A DNA stretch of 64,000 nt from Isoetes taiwanensis (GCA_021234155.1 JAJEKV010000054.1:122001-186000), one strand, 5' to 3'. Shown: positions 46,706-58,032, counted from the stretch's first letter. Notes: generated by a model from the sequence alone, not told the origin. A program made the numbers and translations.

Positions 46706-47140
46706 TCGAATGCCCCAAACATACTACCATTTCCTCATCTTATGTCAACAATATCGTTGCAATTTGGAGAAGTAGATTTACAATTGCCCCAAAAATCTGC
46801 AAGCAAGTGGAGCCAATGATGACCAAAGAATGTTTTTGATGCCTCTTATGTCGCTGCGACGATCCATGGCGTCGGAAGTCTCATCAGTCCAAGAGCAACG
46901 GAGATGGAATAGAATGGCGCCGTGAGAAAGAGAAAACGTAGTGGCGCGAAATTTATATTTGGACACGAACATATGACCCCAACGTTTTAGAAACGTTCAT
47001 GTCGACATGACGTAGATCATGTCAATATCCTCATGTGACCCGGCCCTTGCCCTAATGTCAGCACTAAGTCAGGCCCTTTCTCTAAAAGTCACATATTTTA
47101 TCCAATGATGTTTGGCCACCTATTGTCTTAAAAGTAAATC
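46706..47140. other. No gene seen; possible Harbinger 5' region
   Basis: A minus-strand 64-codon frame (46972-46778) reads MDRRSDIRGIKNIL-like residues with no known motif. It may be the remnant of the first part of the Harbinger nuclease gene, but I cannot show that. Confidence 0.3.
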
Positions 47141-47349
47141 ACTTTTCCACTACAAAAATAGGACATGTCTTATTTAGCTTCGGAATAGGTTTGGATAACA
47201 AATGGAGTCTTATTTTATTTCGGGGGATTTCCCCGCCGTAAAATTTTACATCTGTCTTATTTAAATATATGACGTGTCTTATTTTTTCATGCTTTTCCAG
47301 TAGTATTTTAGTGGTGTCATATTTTATGACTACTATGTAGTGGAAAAGT
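47141..47349. mobile_element. 209-bp inverted-repeat element (MITE)
   Basis: ACTTTTCCACTACA at 47141-47154 is an exact inverted copy of TGTAGTGGAAAAGT at 47336-47349. The interior is rich in TGTCTTATTT phrases and has no coding capacity. The CACTACAAAAA start inside the left end resembles CACTA-type termini, but the inverted repeat extends beyond that point and no 3-bp duplication fits, so class is open. Confidence 0.65.
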
Positions 47350-47462
47350 AAATTTGAATTTATATATGTCTTATTTTTAGCCCTGGAGTCACAAATGGTG
47401 TCGTACATTGTATATTGTATATGACAGCCATATTTTGCGACTAGTGTGGAAAAAGAGCCTCA

Positions 47463-48228
47463 GTTTCACAATATAGACTCTGCCAGGGCTAAAATTTTTG
47501 AACGGGCTGAAAATTTTAGGCTTAGCAGCTGAACAACCGCTTCTAAAGGGTCGTTCACATGGACGTTTTTCAGGTCTGCGGATATAAGCCGCTGATTCAG
47601 TGCTTACAGAAAACTTTCTAGCTGATTCAGCCATGCGTGGGCTATCCCGCGTGAACCGATTCAAAAAACTTCCTCCTGCTGATCCAATTTTGGATCAGCG
47701 CTCATTCAGCCTCGACCTGTTCACATGGAAAAAAGTTTTGCTGCCCAAAATTAGCTATATAAACAAAAGGCTCCCGTAACTCAAATCCATCCTTCCCAAT
47801 CCACGACACCCACAAATTGGTTGAAGTCATTGTGATCAGAAGAATCATCCAGGCTATATGAATCGCTAGCCATCGGCCGAAAACAATTAGAATCTTGAAT
47901 GGTTTCTGCTGACAGGTCTTTGGCCAGATTTTATATGGCTGATCATTTTTCAGCAAGAGGGCACCTAGAAATGGAGCATGCCATGTAAATACGTGGCTGA
48001 TGTGTTGGGTCAGCGCTGACCTAGCCAGCTGGAATAATCGATCAAAAAAAATGCGTCATTATGTGACCCCAGCATAAGCACCACCGAATTTGCCCCCCCA
48101 ATGCGAACCCTACATGACTCAGTTTTGCATATATAGACCTTGCGAGGGCTGAAATTTTTGAACGGGCTGAAAATTCTAGGTTCAGCAGCTGAACAACCGC
48201 TTCTCAGCACCGCCATGTGAACCCTACA
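47463..48228. mobile_element. Inverted-repeat element in the PIGB promoter
   Basis: Two terminal-like sequences, AGGGTCGTTCACATGG (from 47548) and CCATGTGAACCCTA (to 48227), are inverted to each other with small differences. A 69-bp direct repeat (GAACGGGCTGAAAATT...GAACAACCGCTTCT) lies just outside the left end (47478-47546) and just inside the right end (48136-48204). The unit is non-coding. It ends only about 22 bp before the likely PIGB start codon, so it must contribute the PIGB 5' UTR and core promoter, unless the true start lies further 3'. Confidence 0.62.
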
Positions 48229-48249
48229 TAAGCACTGCAAGTAATAGGC

Positions 48250-51200
48250 ATGCCGCTGAAAAGAAGGGAGCATCCAAAACGACTGACGAAGAGATCAGCT
48301 GAATCGATCCCCACTAAGGAACAATTTCCCAGCAGCTGGAGGGAAGGAAATGTCTGGCTTGCCTGCCTTTGTTTTAGGCTCATCAATGCCTTGTTGGTTA
48401 GGACATACTTCAACCCAGACGAGCATTGGCAATCCCTGGAGGTTGCGCACCGCACTGTTTTTGGGTATATCCTCGGCATTGTTCTTATATTGAATCAATA
48501 AGCAACATTCCTTTGTTTTGAAAGGATTTTGTTAATATGGCATGGGAGTGAGAATCCAATCTGATTAATAAGAACATGTTCCATTTATGTGGAATGAGAC
48601 GATTCTTTATTTTGAAGCTGTTGTAATTTTGACTTAGGTATGGTCATCTGACCTGGGAATGGAACAAAGGAGTCCGGAGTTATGTCCATCCGCTTATTTT
48701 TGCCTCTCTTTACAAGCTATTGGCATTGTTCGGCTGGGATACGCCAAGCACTATGGTATGACATATGGTTAGTGAAAATCCTAACGCCATTTTGTATTTC
48801 TTCTTTATAGTCCACTTTATGTTTTAGCAGGCTCTGGCAATTTGAACTAATAGATTATTTTGCAAATAAGATGTTTTCAACTTCCGTTTCAATAAGGACA
48901 AATGTTTGATAACATGCGTGATAGTTTGACATCATGTATATAATATGGTGCTTATCATGTTAGATGCAGAAGTATGGAAATCCAGTATAATATCTGCTTA
49001 GTTAAAGATATGTAGTTGTGACTAATAGTGCATGAAGAATTATGATAGTTACCCTCTTCTTAGATGTATTATGGCATAATAAAGGCAGATAGTGGCCAGG
49101 CAGTTTTTCAAAATTGCAAAGTTTATTCTGGTGACTAAAGCATCTAATGCACATAATGGGCTTGTTCCAGAATTTAGAATTAAGCTGGAATAGAATTATG
49201 GACTCTATGTAGATGTATCCAGGTAAGAGCACCTCGTATTCTCCAGGCGATGTTCGCTTCGGTTGGCGATCTTTATCTCTACAAACTCTCACAGAGAATA
49301 TTCAATAAAACGGTAGCAAGATATGCAGTATCCTTACTCTCTTTTGGCAAGCAATTGCTGTGGTTCCTTGTGTCTATCTTCAAGTGTGACCTTGATAAGA
49401 CCCATTACAGCTTTTCTGTCAGATCATTAATTGGTTTACCTTCTTTTGCCTTGTCCGGACATTGTCCAGCAGCCTTGAAACTGTTTTAACCCTCATGGCA
49501 TTGTTTTATTGGCCATTGGGAAATGGTTATTCGGAAGTTTTAAAGTCATGGCTATTGTCATCTCGACAGATTGCATTACTTATTGCAGGGATCACATGTG
49601 CAATTAGGCCAACAAATGCTATCATATGGATGTATCTTGGCCTGCTTCATCTCTTCAAGTGTAAAGACAAGTTGAAGTTTGCTATTGTTGAGGTGGTCCC
49701 CATCATGTAAGTTTATTCTTTTTCTTCAATTATGACTTTGGGGTTTTTAGGTTTGAGTTAGAAATTAGTGTTTTTCAAATGTCATCTGATATGGTACACT
49801 TTTCCTATTTTTTGAAACATCAGTATTTATTATAGGACTCTCTTGTCTATTTTGCTAAAACATTAGCAATATCCTATTTATCTATATTTTAGGTTGGCGA
49901 CTTTGGGATTTACATGCCTGGTGGACCGATGGATGTATGGCAAATGGGTGTTTGTTCTTTTCAAATTTATTCAGTTTAATGTGCTCTCAGGAGGTGCAAG
50001 TTTTTATGGAAGCCATCCGTGGCATTGGTATTTTTCTCAAGGTTTTCCAACTATGGCCTTCACATTGTTGCCGTTTTCAATTTTGGGCATATGGTGGTCA
50101 CAAGAGAAGATATTATCAAGTCTCATTGCATGGGTCCTGGGAGCATACAGCTTGCTTCAACATAAGGAGTTTAGGTAAACTTTATTCTGTTGCCTTCTTT
50201 CCATGAGATATTTGTGTTTAAATGCAAAAGTTAATGTCTGCAAGCTGGTTTAGATTTTCCATATCTTGTGAGTGATTCATCTACCTAACTTTCCCATCCG
50301 CTTTGCCTTATCCAGTACACCAATCAATGAATTGTGATGCTTTGCGGTAGACAAATAATTCATATTCACATGGCATTTTATGATAATGAACATGCAACGA
50401 AATCCTCGCTAAAATCCATTCGCTGCTGCTGTTTGTAGATGGAAAAGCACTTGTTTTAGACAAGCGTCAAAGGTGTACTAACCTAGAACCAAACTATCCT
50501 TTGTCAGTGTTGCCTTTTCTTGGGAGCAAAGATGAAGCAACTGCCATCTGGCTTATCTTAGATGCCAACATCAGCAGGTTGGAGATGCTATTATTTGTTT
50601 GAGTCATATCTCGCCATGTAAATCTAAGCCCTGTTCGTTGACGAGCATAAAGTCTCAAAAGCATTGAAGTAAACAATGTTAAAAGTTCAGATTTTGCTAA
50701 GTTGGTTCTGTATCTAAGAGGATTAAGACTGATGCCTGTAAATATTACATTGTGTATGTTTTGGTTTCATAAATTTTGATACCATTCCTTACCTTTTTGG
50801 TAAATGAGTTCTGTGCAGGTTTGTTATCTAAGCGGATTAAGACAGCCTGTAAATATTACATTGTGTATGTTTTGTCTTTGTTTCTTAAATTTTGATACCA
50901 TTCCTTACTTTTTTAGTAAATGAGTTCTGTGCAGGTTTGTTTTCCCTGTGCTTCCACTGAGTATGATGTTTGCTGGCTATAGCCTGTCAGTACTGGCAGC
51001 AAATCACAAAATGTATTCTTCTAAAAGACAAGTTTCATGTACGATTCAGCGTATGCTTATGTTTCTGCTGGTTACAAATGTTCCAGTTGCGCTCTACACA
51101 TCTTTATTACACCAGGTCTACTTGCTAACGTCCTAAGTTCTCACATGGCTTGCTACATTGCAAAATAAAGCAATCACAACAACATACCTGATGTGCAGAG

Positions 51201-52258
51201 AGGATCTGAGGCAGTAGTACAGTATCTTGGGGAAGAAGCAAGCAGAGGAAAGGTTAAGAGCATTTTGTTCCTTATGCAATGCCATGGGACGCCCTTTTAT
51301 TCTTCAATCCATCAGGATCTGCCAATGAAGTTTTTGGACTGTTCTCCAAGGTGATAATTTGTTTTCCTGTTGTCCAAAGTGATGCTTTTGATGCATAATG
51401 ATATATTTTAGACATTTGACGAGTTTCTAGTGACGAGGATGGCTATATTACCGAGGCCGATAAATTTACAGCAAATCCTTTGGAGATGCTGAATAACATG
51501 TACAACATGACAGAAAATCATATGGACTTACCTAGCCATATCGTTCTCTTTGATTCATGGGAACCTGCCATTAAGAGCTTCCTGAATGAACATTCTTATT
51601 TTCTGGTAAGACTCCCTTCCACCAGTTTCCCCCTTTTTCCTTTCGTTCTTTTTCCTTTTTCTTGGTTGTGTTGTTTATCCTCTTTTGCTGATGAAGTTAT
51701 TGAAATTATTCATAATAAGTAATACTTTCGCTTTTCGTAATAAGTGTTTTAGGGTACATGTAGAATCTGGGTCATTCTTATTTTAATAATCAAGTTAGTT
51801 GAAAGCAAAAATTTGATCTCTTTCAGCTGACATGCTTGTATGTTATTCTCTGCTGCAACAATATATGTTAGCCTAATTTCATCTGATTGGTACAAATGAG
51901 GAAAGGGTAAAGGGATTTCTCGGTCATTCTTATTTTAATAATCAAGTTAGTTGAAAGCAAAAGTTTGATCTCTTTCAGCTGACATGCTTGTATGTTATTC
52001 TCTGCTGCAACAATATACGTTAGCCTAATTTCATCTGATCGGTACAAATGAGGAAAGGGTAAAGGGATTTCTCGGTCATTCTTATTTTAATAATCAAGTT
52101 AGTTGAAAGCAAAAGTTTGACAATAAGGTATTCTCTTTCAGCTGACATGCTTGTATGCTACTTGACAGGAGAAAAAGTTTTTCCATGCTCATTTACCAGT
52201 GGATCGTGAGTTGCAAGCTAATGTTCTACTATACTGTTTATCAGACCTCAGAGACTAG
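48250..52258 (+). CDS. PIGB: GPI mannosyltransferase 3 (PIG-B/GPI10), 9 exons
   Basis: PIG-B is an ER membrane enzyme of family GT22. It adds the third mannose (alpha-1,2, from dolichol-phosphate mannose) to the GPI-anchor core. Exons that splice in frame with GT-AG introns: 48250-48464, 48638-48755, 49223-49327, 49411-49706, 49893-50174, 50935-51115, 51199-51350, 51431-51605, 52169-52258. They give 537 residues, the usual plant length. Exon 1 carries the GT22 signature FNPDEHWQ. Later landmarks are SSSLETVLTLMALFYWP, CAIRPTNAIIWMYLG, GSHPWHWYFSQGFP, QHKEFRFVFPVLPL and PSHIVLFDS, with many hydrophobic segments. No stop or frameshift occurs. The start ATG is the first in frame and could be moved downstream. 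Acceptor and donor sites were read by eye. Confidence 0.93.
50704..50934 (+). repeat. Tandem duplication in PIGB intron 5, with acceptor
   Basis: Copy 1 (50704-50818) and copy 2 (50819-50934) share TGTAAATATTACATTGTGTA and GAGTTCTGTGCAG, so the splice acceptor is duplicated. Exon 6 starts after copy 2. Use of the first acceptor would add three residues and then a TAA at 50829-50831. Confidence 0.9.
51771..52167 (+). repeat. 152-bp tandem repeats in PIGB intron 8
   Basis: Units start GTCATTCTTATTTTAATAAT at 51771, 51923 and 52075. The third is cut short by exon 9 at 52169. Each contains TCTCTTTCAG, a plausible acceptor, followed by CTGACATGCTTG. Adjacent copies differ at only a few bases, so the duplication is young compared with the rest of the intron. 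Confidence 0.92.
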
Positions 52259-52583
52259 AGCATGCCGATTACCCGACCTCAGAGACGTTTTTCATCTCAC
52301 CAGGGTCATGAGCTGCAAAACATTGTGTTTATTAAGTCTTAGCTTTTATCAATGCCCACAAGCTGTTCCCTTATAAGTCACGACAACTTCTGGTTTTTAA
52401 GATTTTGTTAAAGTTTCGGCAGATCTGTCAGACATTTGGGAATTTGAAGGATCCTATCCACTTACATCTTATAATACGCGGTCTCATAGCATTGCTGCTT
52501 TAATGGTTAACATAAATATTGCTACTTGGCATAGTTATACTTGAAGGTGATGGCAAAAGCACCCTTGCAGACAGTTTCTTTTG

Positions 52584-53221
52584 CGTAATAACCGGTTGGT
52601 CGAAATTACTGGAATATTACCCTAATTCGGCGTAAAATTTATTTCCAATTTGCGGGAGCGGCGCCGCTGATTCCTCCCTTTGTTTCCTGTTTCAGTTCCT
52701 CTGTTTCAGTTCCTCTGTTTCCACTTGGAAGCATTCCATCGCTGCACTATTCAATAAAAAGAAATTGGTTTGTTTATTTGGTTTCGCATTCGGCGGCTAT
52801 GGCGCTTGCAAAACTGCAGTTCCGAACAGGGCCAGAAGCAACTTGCCCAAGCATTGTTTCTTTCTGCCCCACCATAGCCGAATCCGGCATCACCACCACC
52901 GGATATCATGGATTAGTAGAGTTTTCTCTAAAGCTTTGCAACTGACACAGCATTTAGCATTTTGTTGATTTATTTTGGCTTATCGATCTGCCACAAAAGG
53001 AGAGCAAAGACGAACCTAGAGAGAATCCTCTGCCCAAAAACAGCATTTCGGCACAGGAAGTAATGCCATAGCCATTCCCAAAAAGAAAAAATCTCTATTG
53101 CCGTTTTACGCCATAGCCATTCAAGAATACACCTCGAAAAGATCTTTCCTCCTACGCCGTAACCATTCAAGAATACGCCATAGCCATTCAATGGACGTAA
53201 TTTCGCCAACCGGTTATTACG
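52584..53221. mobile_element. 638-bp inverted-repeat element after PIGB
   Basis: CGTAATAACCGGTTGG(T)CGAAATTAC at 52584-52609 is inverted at 53197-53221 with a single-base indel. The interior is non-coding. On its right side, GCCATAGCCATTCAAGAATA and close variants recur at 53110-53190. The right end abuts a separate 153-bp palindrome. Confidence 0.72.
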
Positions 53222-53225
53222 TCCT

Positions 53226-53378
53226 GTAATTTCCACCTGTCGGCCATTACGCCTGTAAAGGGTCTAGCGGCGCCGCCAGACTCGGCGGCGCACTCGCGGC
53301 TCCGCCGCTCGTGCGCCACCTCGTCTGGCGGAGCCGCTAGAGCCCTTTACATGGCGTAATGGTCCAGGTGGAAATTAC
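53226..53378. repeat. 153-bp near-perfect palindrome
   Basis: The left arm starts GTAATTTCCACC and the right arm ends GGTGGAAATTAC. The arms match through GGCCATTACGCC / GGCGTAATGG, TGTAAAGGG / CCCTTTACA, and a GC-rich centre around 53290-53315 (GCGGCTCCGCCGC). The whole segment could fold into one long hairpin. It looks like a foldback or MITE-type element. No coding capacity. Confidence 0.88.
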
Positions 53379-54654
53379 CTAGTACTAAAAGTACTTTTGC
53401 AACATTTTGTACATCTGTCCAATATAAATGCGTCAGCGGCTGGGGTAGGTGGTTTCCTATTCCCGTTTCATTGAAATTATTATGAGTTAGAAGATAATAA
53501 ACTAGAGTCTTATTAATAGTTGCACAAGTTATTTAATATTTTACTGTAGGGGCGTTTTCTGCCACGTCAGCCATTTTACTGTTCATCTTTTTCGTTGGGC
53601 GGCCGAGGTCTGGCTATGGCGCCGTCGTGACGCCAGTGGCCTAGGCGTCGTCGATCCGGCTGCTTTTTGTATTACCTGAGGCGCTGGATCGAGACCTATC
53701 TTCTGATGTAATTTTGGAGAGGAGCGCCTTAGATTTTCCTAGTTTTTGGAAGAATCTTGATAGGTTATAGGTTATGGCGCCTTACCGTAGATGATGCTCC
53801 TATGGCTGTGGCACCTTCTTGCTTCAAGAAGCTTCGGCTCTGGCGCCTTGTTGCTTTCAGAAGGAGCTTGCATGTTTTGCAAGTAAGATTTTTCAGCTTC
53901 TAGTTTTATAAGTATTTCTTTTGCATGTATTGCAGGTTAGATGTGCGTTGGGATGCTTCATTTCCGCAAACGATGCTTCAGGATGCTAAGCAACCGTATG
54001 CAGAGCAAGAATATGAAATCAAACCGTGGCTTCTTGGATATGTCATGAATCTTTCTTGTTCGCTTTATGCCTCTTCTGAATCTTTAATGTTCCTGTTCGC
54101 TTTCCTTGTTTTTAATTGGATCCTCCATTCTTTGTCAGCAATTTAGTGCCTTGCGGTTTCTATCTAAAATTTGAGGCATATTGACAAGATCCCTTTTTCT
54201 TCTTGGCTTTCTTATCAGATGTGTCATTTATCGATTTTTTATGAAGCAGAACCAAGCTATCTATAGAGATCGGCCACAACGGACCAATGGGCAGTGGCAG
54301 AGGGGCATGCATTTGCAGGCTTTGCAGCCATCATCTGTTGCTTGGTCTGTGAGGCACAATGCAAGTAAAATTTCTAGAAAGATCTGGAAAAAATTTCCAA
54401 ACAGAATCACTGATTCTGGAAAATGGCCTGTGAGAATGAGTGATTCCCGGAAAGAATCACTGCCACGTGGCAAACACGGATAGGCGGATGGAGCAGAAAA
54501 TGCCCCACCCCAATTTTACGGAATTGGGGAAAAAAATTTCTCTAGGCTAATATACTTGTTTCCTTTATGTTGATCATTATTATATGGTGTAGTTCTTTCT
54601 TGAGCTCATCATGATTGTCTTCTCTCCTGTATGGGGGAATGGCCCTCTGGGCCA
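53379..54654. other. No supported gene; GGCTATGGCGCC-type phrases
   Basis: Loose repeats of a TATGGCGCC(T/G) phrase occur at 53610-53850. A 73-codon open frame (53925-54146) follows an acceptor-like TTGCAG at about 53930 but has no known motif. 54375-54470 has inverted GGAATCACTGATTC-like segments. I call no gene. Confidence 0.4.
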
Positions 54655-54772
54655 TCTTCTAGCCCAGGAAAAAGGTCCATACGCTGTAGATCACTGCCAT
54701 GTGGATGAGCCAGTCTTCTAGCCCAGGAAAAAGGTCCATACGCTGTAGATCACTGCCATGTGGATGAGCCAG
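54655..54772. repeat. 59-bp perfect tandem duplication
   Basis: Identical 59-bp units at 54655-54713 and 54714-54772 start TCTTCTAGCCCAGG and end GATGAGCCAG. Exact identity suggests a recent event. Confidence 0.93.
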
Positions 54773-55428
54773 ATAGTGCTTGTTGCAGACTGTGGAGCAG
54801 CGACAGAATGAATCCTAGAATGTATACTAGAAAGCACGGAATGTAGACCAGCAATGTGAGATCCACCAAAAGAATTGTTGACTTTTGTCAACATTCTATT
54901 GGCTCATACGGTTTGAAAGGAGCCCGTCCGTCCTTTACGTGTACAAGAAAGGTCATTTACTTGACCTTCCCGCGGTGTCAACAGGGCTTTGTGCGACATT
55001 GACACGTGTCAACAATTCTTTTAATGGATCTCTCGTTGTTGGTCTACATCGGGTCTACATTATGTACTTTCTGGTATGCATTTTGAGATTCATTCCACTT
55101 ACTTGACCTTCCCTTCATTTTGTGGAAATAGTGCGATATGTCGCAATGCGGGGCATACAAGGTCAAGTAAATGATATAATATGGAAGATTGTTAGGCATC
55201 CGTTCTATGCCATGCGTCGCAAAAACCGTTGCCAAAAAATCGAAATGCTAGTAAATGTACTTCGTGGAGAAATAGTGGCACGTGGTGACGTACCATTTGA
55301 TGGCAAGGCAAGAACGCCTAACTTTCTTTTACATGGATTTCAACCACCACCATAATTGATGGCTAATAGTTGCAAAAAATGTTGCAAAATAGAAAATAAT
55401 TTTTCAAAAATGGTGCAGAGCTTGTTCT
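54773..55428. other. No gene seen; inverted GGTCA..TGACC segments
   Basis: No coding region supported. GGTCATTTACTTGACC near 54952-54967 and GGTCAAGTAAATGA near 55161-55174 are inverted copies, and GTGCGACATTGACAC and GTGCGATATGTCGC lie between them. This may be a small degraded inverted-repeat element. Confidence 0.35.
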
Positions 55429-55586
55429 TGCTGAACTTATTTGTTAATTAGGCCACCAGCATAATCAATCGCTAATTGCTACAAAGGAATGTGTGGAAAT
55501 ACCCACCTGCTGAACTTGTTAGTTAATTAGGACACCAACATAATCAATCGCTAAGTGCTACAAAGGAATGTGTGGTAATACTCACC
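55429..55586. repeat. 79-bp diverged tandem duplication
   Basis: Units at 55429-55507 and 55508-55586 start TGCTGAACTT and share CATAATCAATCGCTAA and TGCTACAAAGGAATGTGTGG. A third, weaker match may precede them (55340-55428). Confidence 0.85.
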
Positions 55587-55675
55587 TGCAACAATAAATA
55601 GTTGTATAGCCACATACTTCAAACGATACGTCTACACATGTTGCCCCTATAACAAAATCAGTAGCGGTTGTTCAT

Positions 55676-56278
55676 TGTTAGTCCTGTACGTCCAGGTACA
55701 GGACTATTCATGACGACCACGGATCAGAGCAGGAATAAGGCACCAGGTCAACCATCAGGATGTAGACCCCCGCCGAAGACCACGCCGAAGAAGAGACAGA
55801 GAACAGATAAATGACGGCCCTGCAGAAGTACAGTCCACAACTAGCGTGATTCCAGGCACATAAAGAAGGCACTACCAGAATTCTGGAAAACCAGGCTTTG
55901 ATCCAGGAGTTGGTAGCGAGATCTGCCAAACACCTATTTTGGGCGCAAGGCCGTTGTACTATATATATGAGTAGAGATAGAACTCAGGTTTTTAGATGAG
56001 CTTTAGTCCTTGTCTCTAGTTTTTCCCTCGATTTTCGAGAGCTCATGTACACTTAGTGTATCAAGGAAGTCTTATTTTCTCCCACTGTTTGTTGTTTGTT
56101 CTTTTCCGTTTCCTTCCTTCTGTTCTTTTGCAAAACCCCGCGTGACACTCAGCCAGGATTCTCCTGTTTGATCCAAAGGTCCTCACAGAGGGCTGTCTTA
56201 CAGGAGATCCCGAACCCAGACCCTAAACACTGTCGCTGCTGCCGGGTCTGATTTTTCTTCCTTCTTTCTTTTCACCAT
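55676..56278 (+). mobile_element. Probable gypsy 5' LTR and leader
   Basis: The segment before the gag start begins TGTTAGTCCTGTACG, includes a TATA-like TATATATATGAG at about 55960-55971, and has no coding sequence. That is what a 5' LTR and leader would look like. No second LTR is in the window, because the element is cut by the LINE at 61.8 kb, so the LTR boundaries are unverified. Confidence 0.35.
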
Positions 56279-57408
56279 GTCTGCTCGTGCTTTCACCCCT
56301 GAAGAACTTCTTTGCCAAACGGCGGCTCGATTGGAGCGCCATCACATAGAGAAGCTGCTCGAGACATGTGCGACACTGATTATGATATTGAGGGAGGCCG
56401 TGTCCGCTTAAGAGCTCAGTCGGCACCGCCTACCCCTCGTGTTCATTCTCGCCAGGGTCTCCTCCTGTGTGTAAGCATTGTTCTCAACCCTAATCGCCAC
56501 ATCATACACCAATCTAGCCCACTCCTCATTATTTTCAAACTCCGGAAAACATCTATATTCATATCCCCTCGGGTCACACCCCTCTGCCTTCGCAACCTTC
56601 TTCTCCTCCTGCTGGGATGGGCTATCCTCATGCCTCTTTCGGCTCTCCCCATGTCCATGAATATCAGACATCCCTATCTTTTCAGTATGCACTCCATGTC
56701 TATAATATCACTGATCTCAAGCTTAATCAGGAGGGCTCCCATGGTCCTTCGCCACAGAATGCTCCTCTCTCTGGCCCTCCGGGTTTTTCTGTTTCTATAT
56801 CGCCTTGTTCCCAGCCCACGGCTGTGCCACAAAGCTATATTCCAGCTTATGCTCCACCTGTCTATGCGCAAGGTCCGCCTCCATCTCCCATTCAAAATAT
56901 GAAGCTGACATATCCCACCTTCGGGAATACTAAAGGAAAGCCTCTCGATCAAAGTGCACAAACTCACATGGAAGAATTTGAGGCGTTGGCTATCCTAAAT
57001 GGCCACGCTCAACCTCAACTCAAGTTCCACATCTTTTCTACCATGCTGCGAGGCGCCCCTCATCAGTGGCTCATGGCCAACAAAAGCCATTGGAAACAAA
57101 ACTGGCAAGAGATTCGCCTTCACATTCTGGTCAGCAAGCTCCAGGAGTACCCCAAGCAAAGCCAGATTCTTGTCTGGTTTCTGCAAGGTCTTCCTCCTGC
57201 CATTCGTCTCATGACCGAGTACCTGCGTCCCAAGATTTTGGAACAGGCTATCGAACTAGTCAACCACTCAGTCAATGTCTCCTCGCGAGGTATTGCCCTC
57301 ACGGAACTTCCTTTTATGCCTCCTGTCATGGTTCCTCAGAATCGGTTCAGTCACAACAATCTGCCCCTCAACGCACTCAGATTTGGTGCCACATCTGTAA
57401 ATATCAAG
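56279..57408 (+). pseudogene. Ty3/gypsy gag, 5' part
   Basis: A first short frame starts MSARAFTPEELLCQTAARL and stops near 56408. A later frame (56617-57408) has a Pro-rich stretch and then Gag-type residues THMEEFEALAILNGHAQ, MLRGAPHQWLMANK, LQEYPKQSQILVWFLQGLP and MTEYLRPKILEQAIEL. It runs into the first three residues pairs of a CCHC knuckle at 57389-57408, where a 3.96-kb DNA element interrupts it. The Gag frame resumes at 61370. The upstream frame breaks (near 56410 and 56610) show decay. Confidence 0.82.
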
Positions 57409-57539
57409 AAGTCGTATTTAATTAAAGTGGGACAAATCTCAAAATTTGGGACTCAGACTGAAAATGGGACTCACACTAATTTCTTTTTTTGAAATGAATG
57501 CTTGAATAGAAGTTTTTCTTAATAAAGCAACAATAGCAT

Positions 57540-57830
57540 TTACAAAGAACAATTCGAGAAAAGAAGAGGTGACGGTGGGAAAAGAATGGTAGGAAGGAAG
57601 GGGAGATGGAAGGGAGGGAGGCAAAGGAGCAGGGGAGAGGTAAGGGAGGGGAGGGGAGAGAGGCACGAGAGAGGAGAGGGGAGCAAAGGGGCAAAAGTGC
57701 AGGGGAGGGATTTAGGGAAAGGGACAAAGGGGCAAAAGATGGGGCAAAGGGGGTTAGAGAGGTAGGGAGGGAGGGGAAGGGTTAGGGGAAGGAGAGTTTG
57801 GAGGGGGAGAGGATCTCCCCTTCAAATAAA
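57540..57830. repeat. Polypurine tract in the DNA element
   Basis: Almost entirely A and G on the plus strand for about 260 bp, with GGGAGGGG, GGAAGG and GGGGCAAA phrases. The relative at 20510-20670 has the same feature in inverted orientation. Such tracts may form triplex or G-rich structures, but no role is shown. Confidence 0.85.
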
Positions 57831-58032
57831 AACTAATTATAAATAAAAAAAATGAAATCTTATATTAAAAATAATAAAAATTAAATATTACATTAAAAAA
57901 AATTATTACTAAAATAATTAAATACTAGAATTCTCAACCTTCTCGACTAGTGAGTCGAGAAGGATAAGGCCTTTGCAACTTCGAGCCTAGGTTTGCCAGA
58001 AGCGAAAGAAAAATAAGGAAGTTCCAGATGGG

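Noticed and set aside
47148-47342. CACTA transposon call from CACTACAAAAA and GTAGTG
   Set aside because: The inverted repeat extends past the CACTA point and no 3-bp target duplication fits, so it is listed as an unclassified MITE.
57439-57727. Overlapping minus-strand frames rich in Ser/Pro/Leu
   Set aside because: They come from the polypurine tract of the DNA element; low complexity keeps several frames open without coding meaning.
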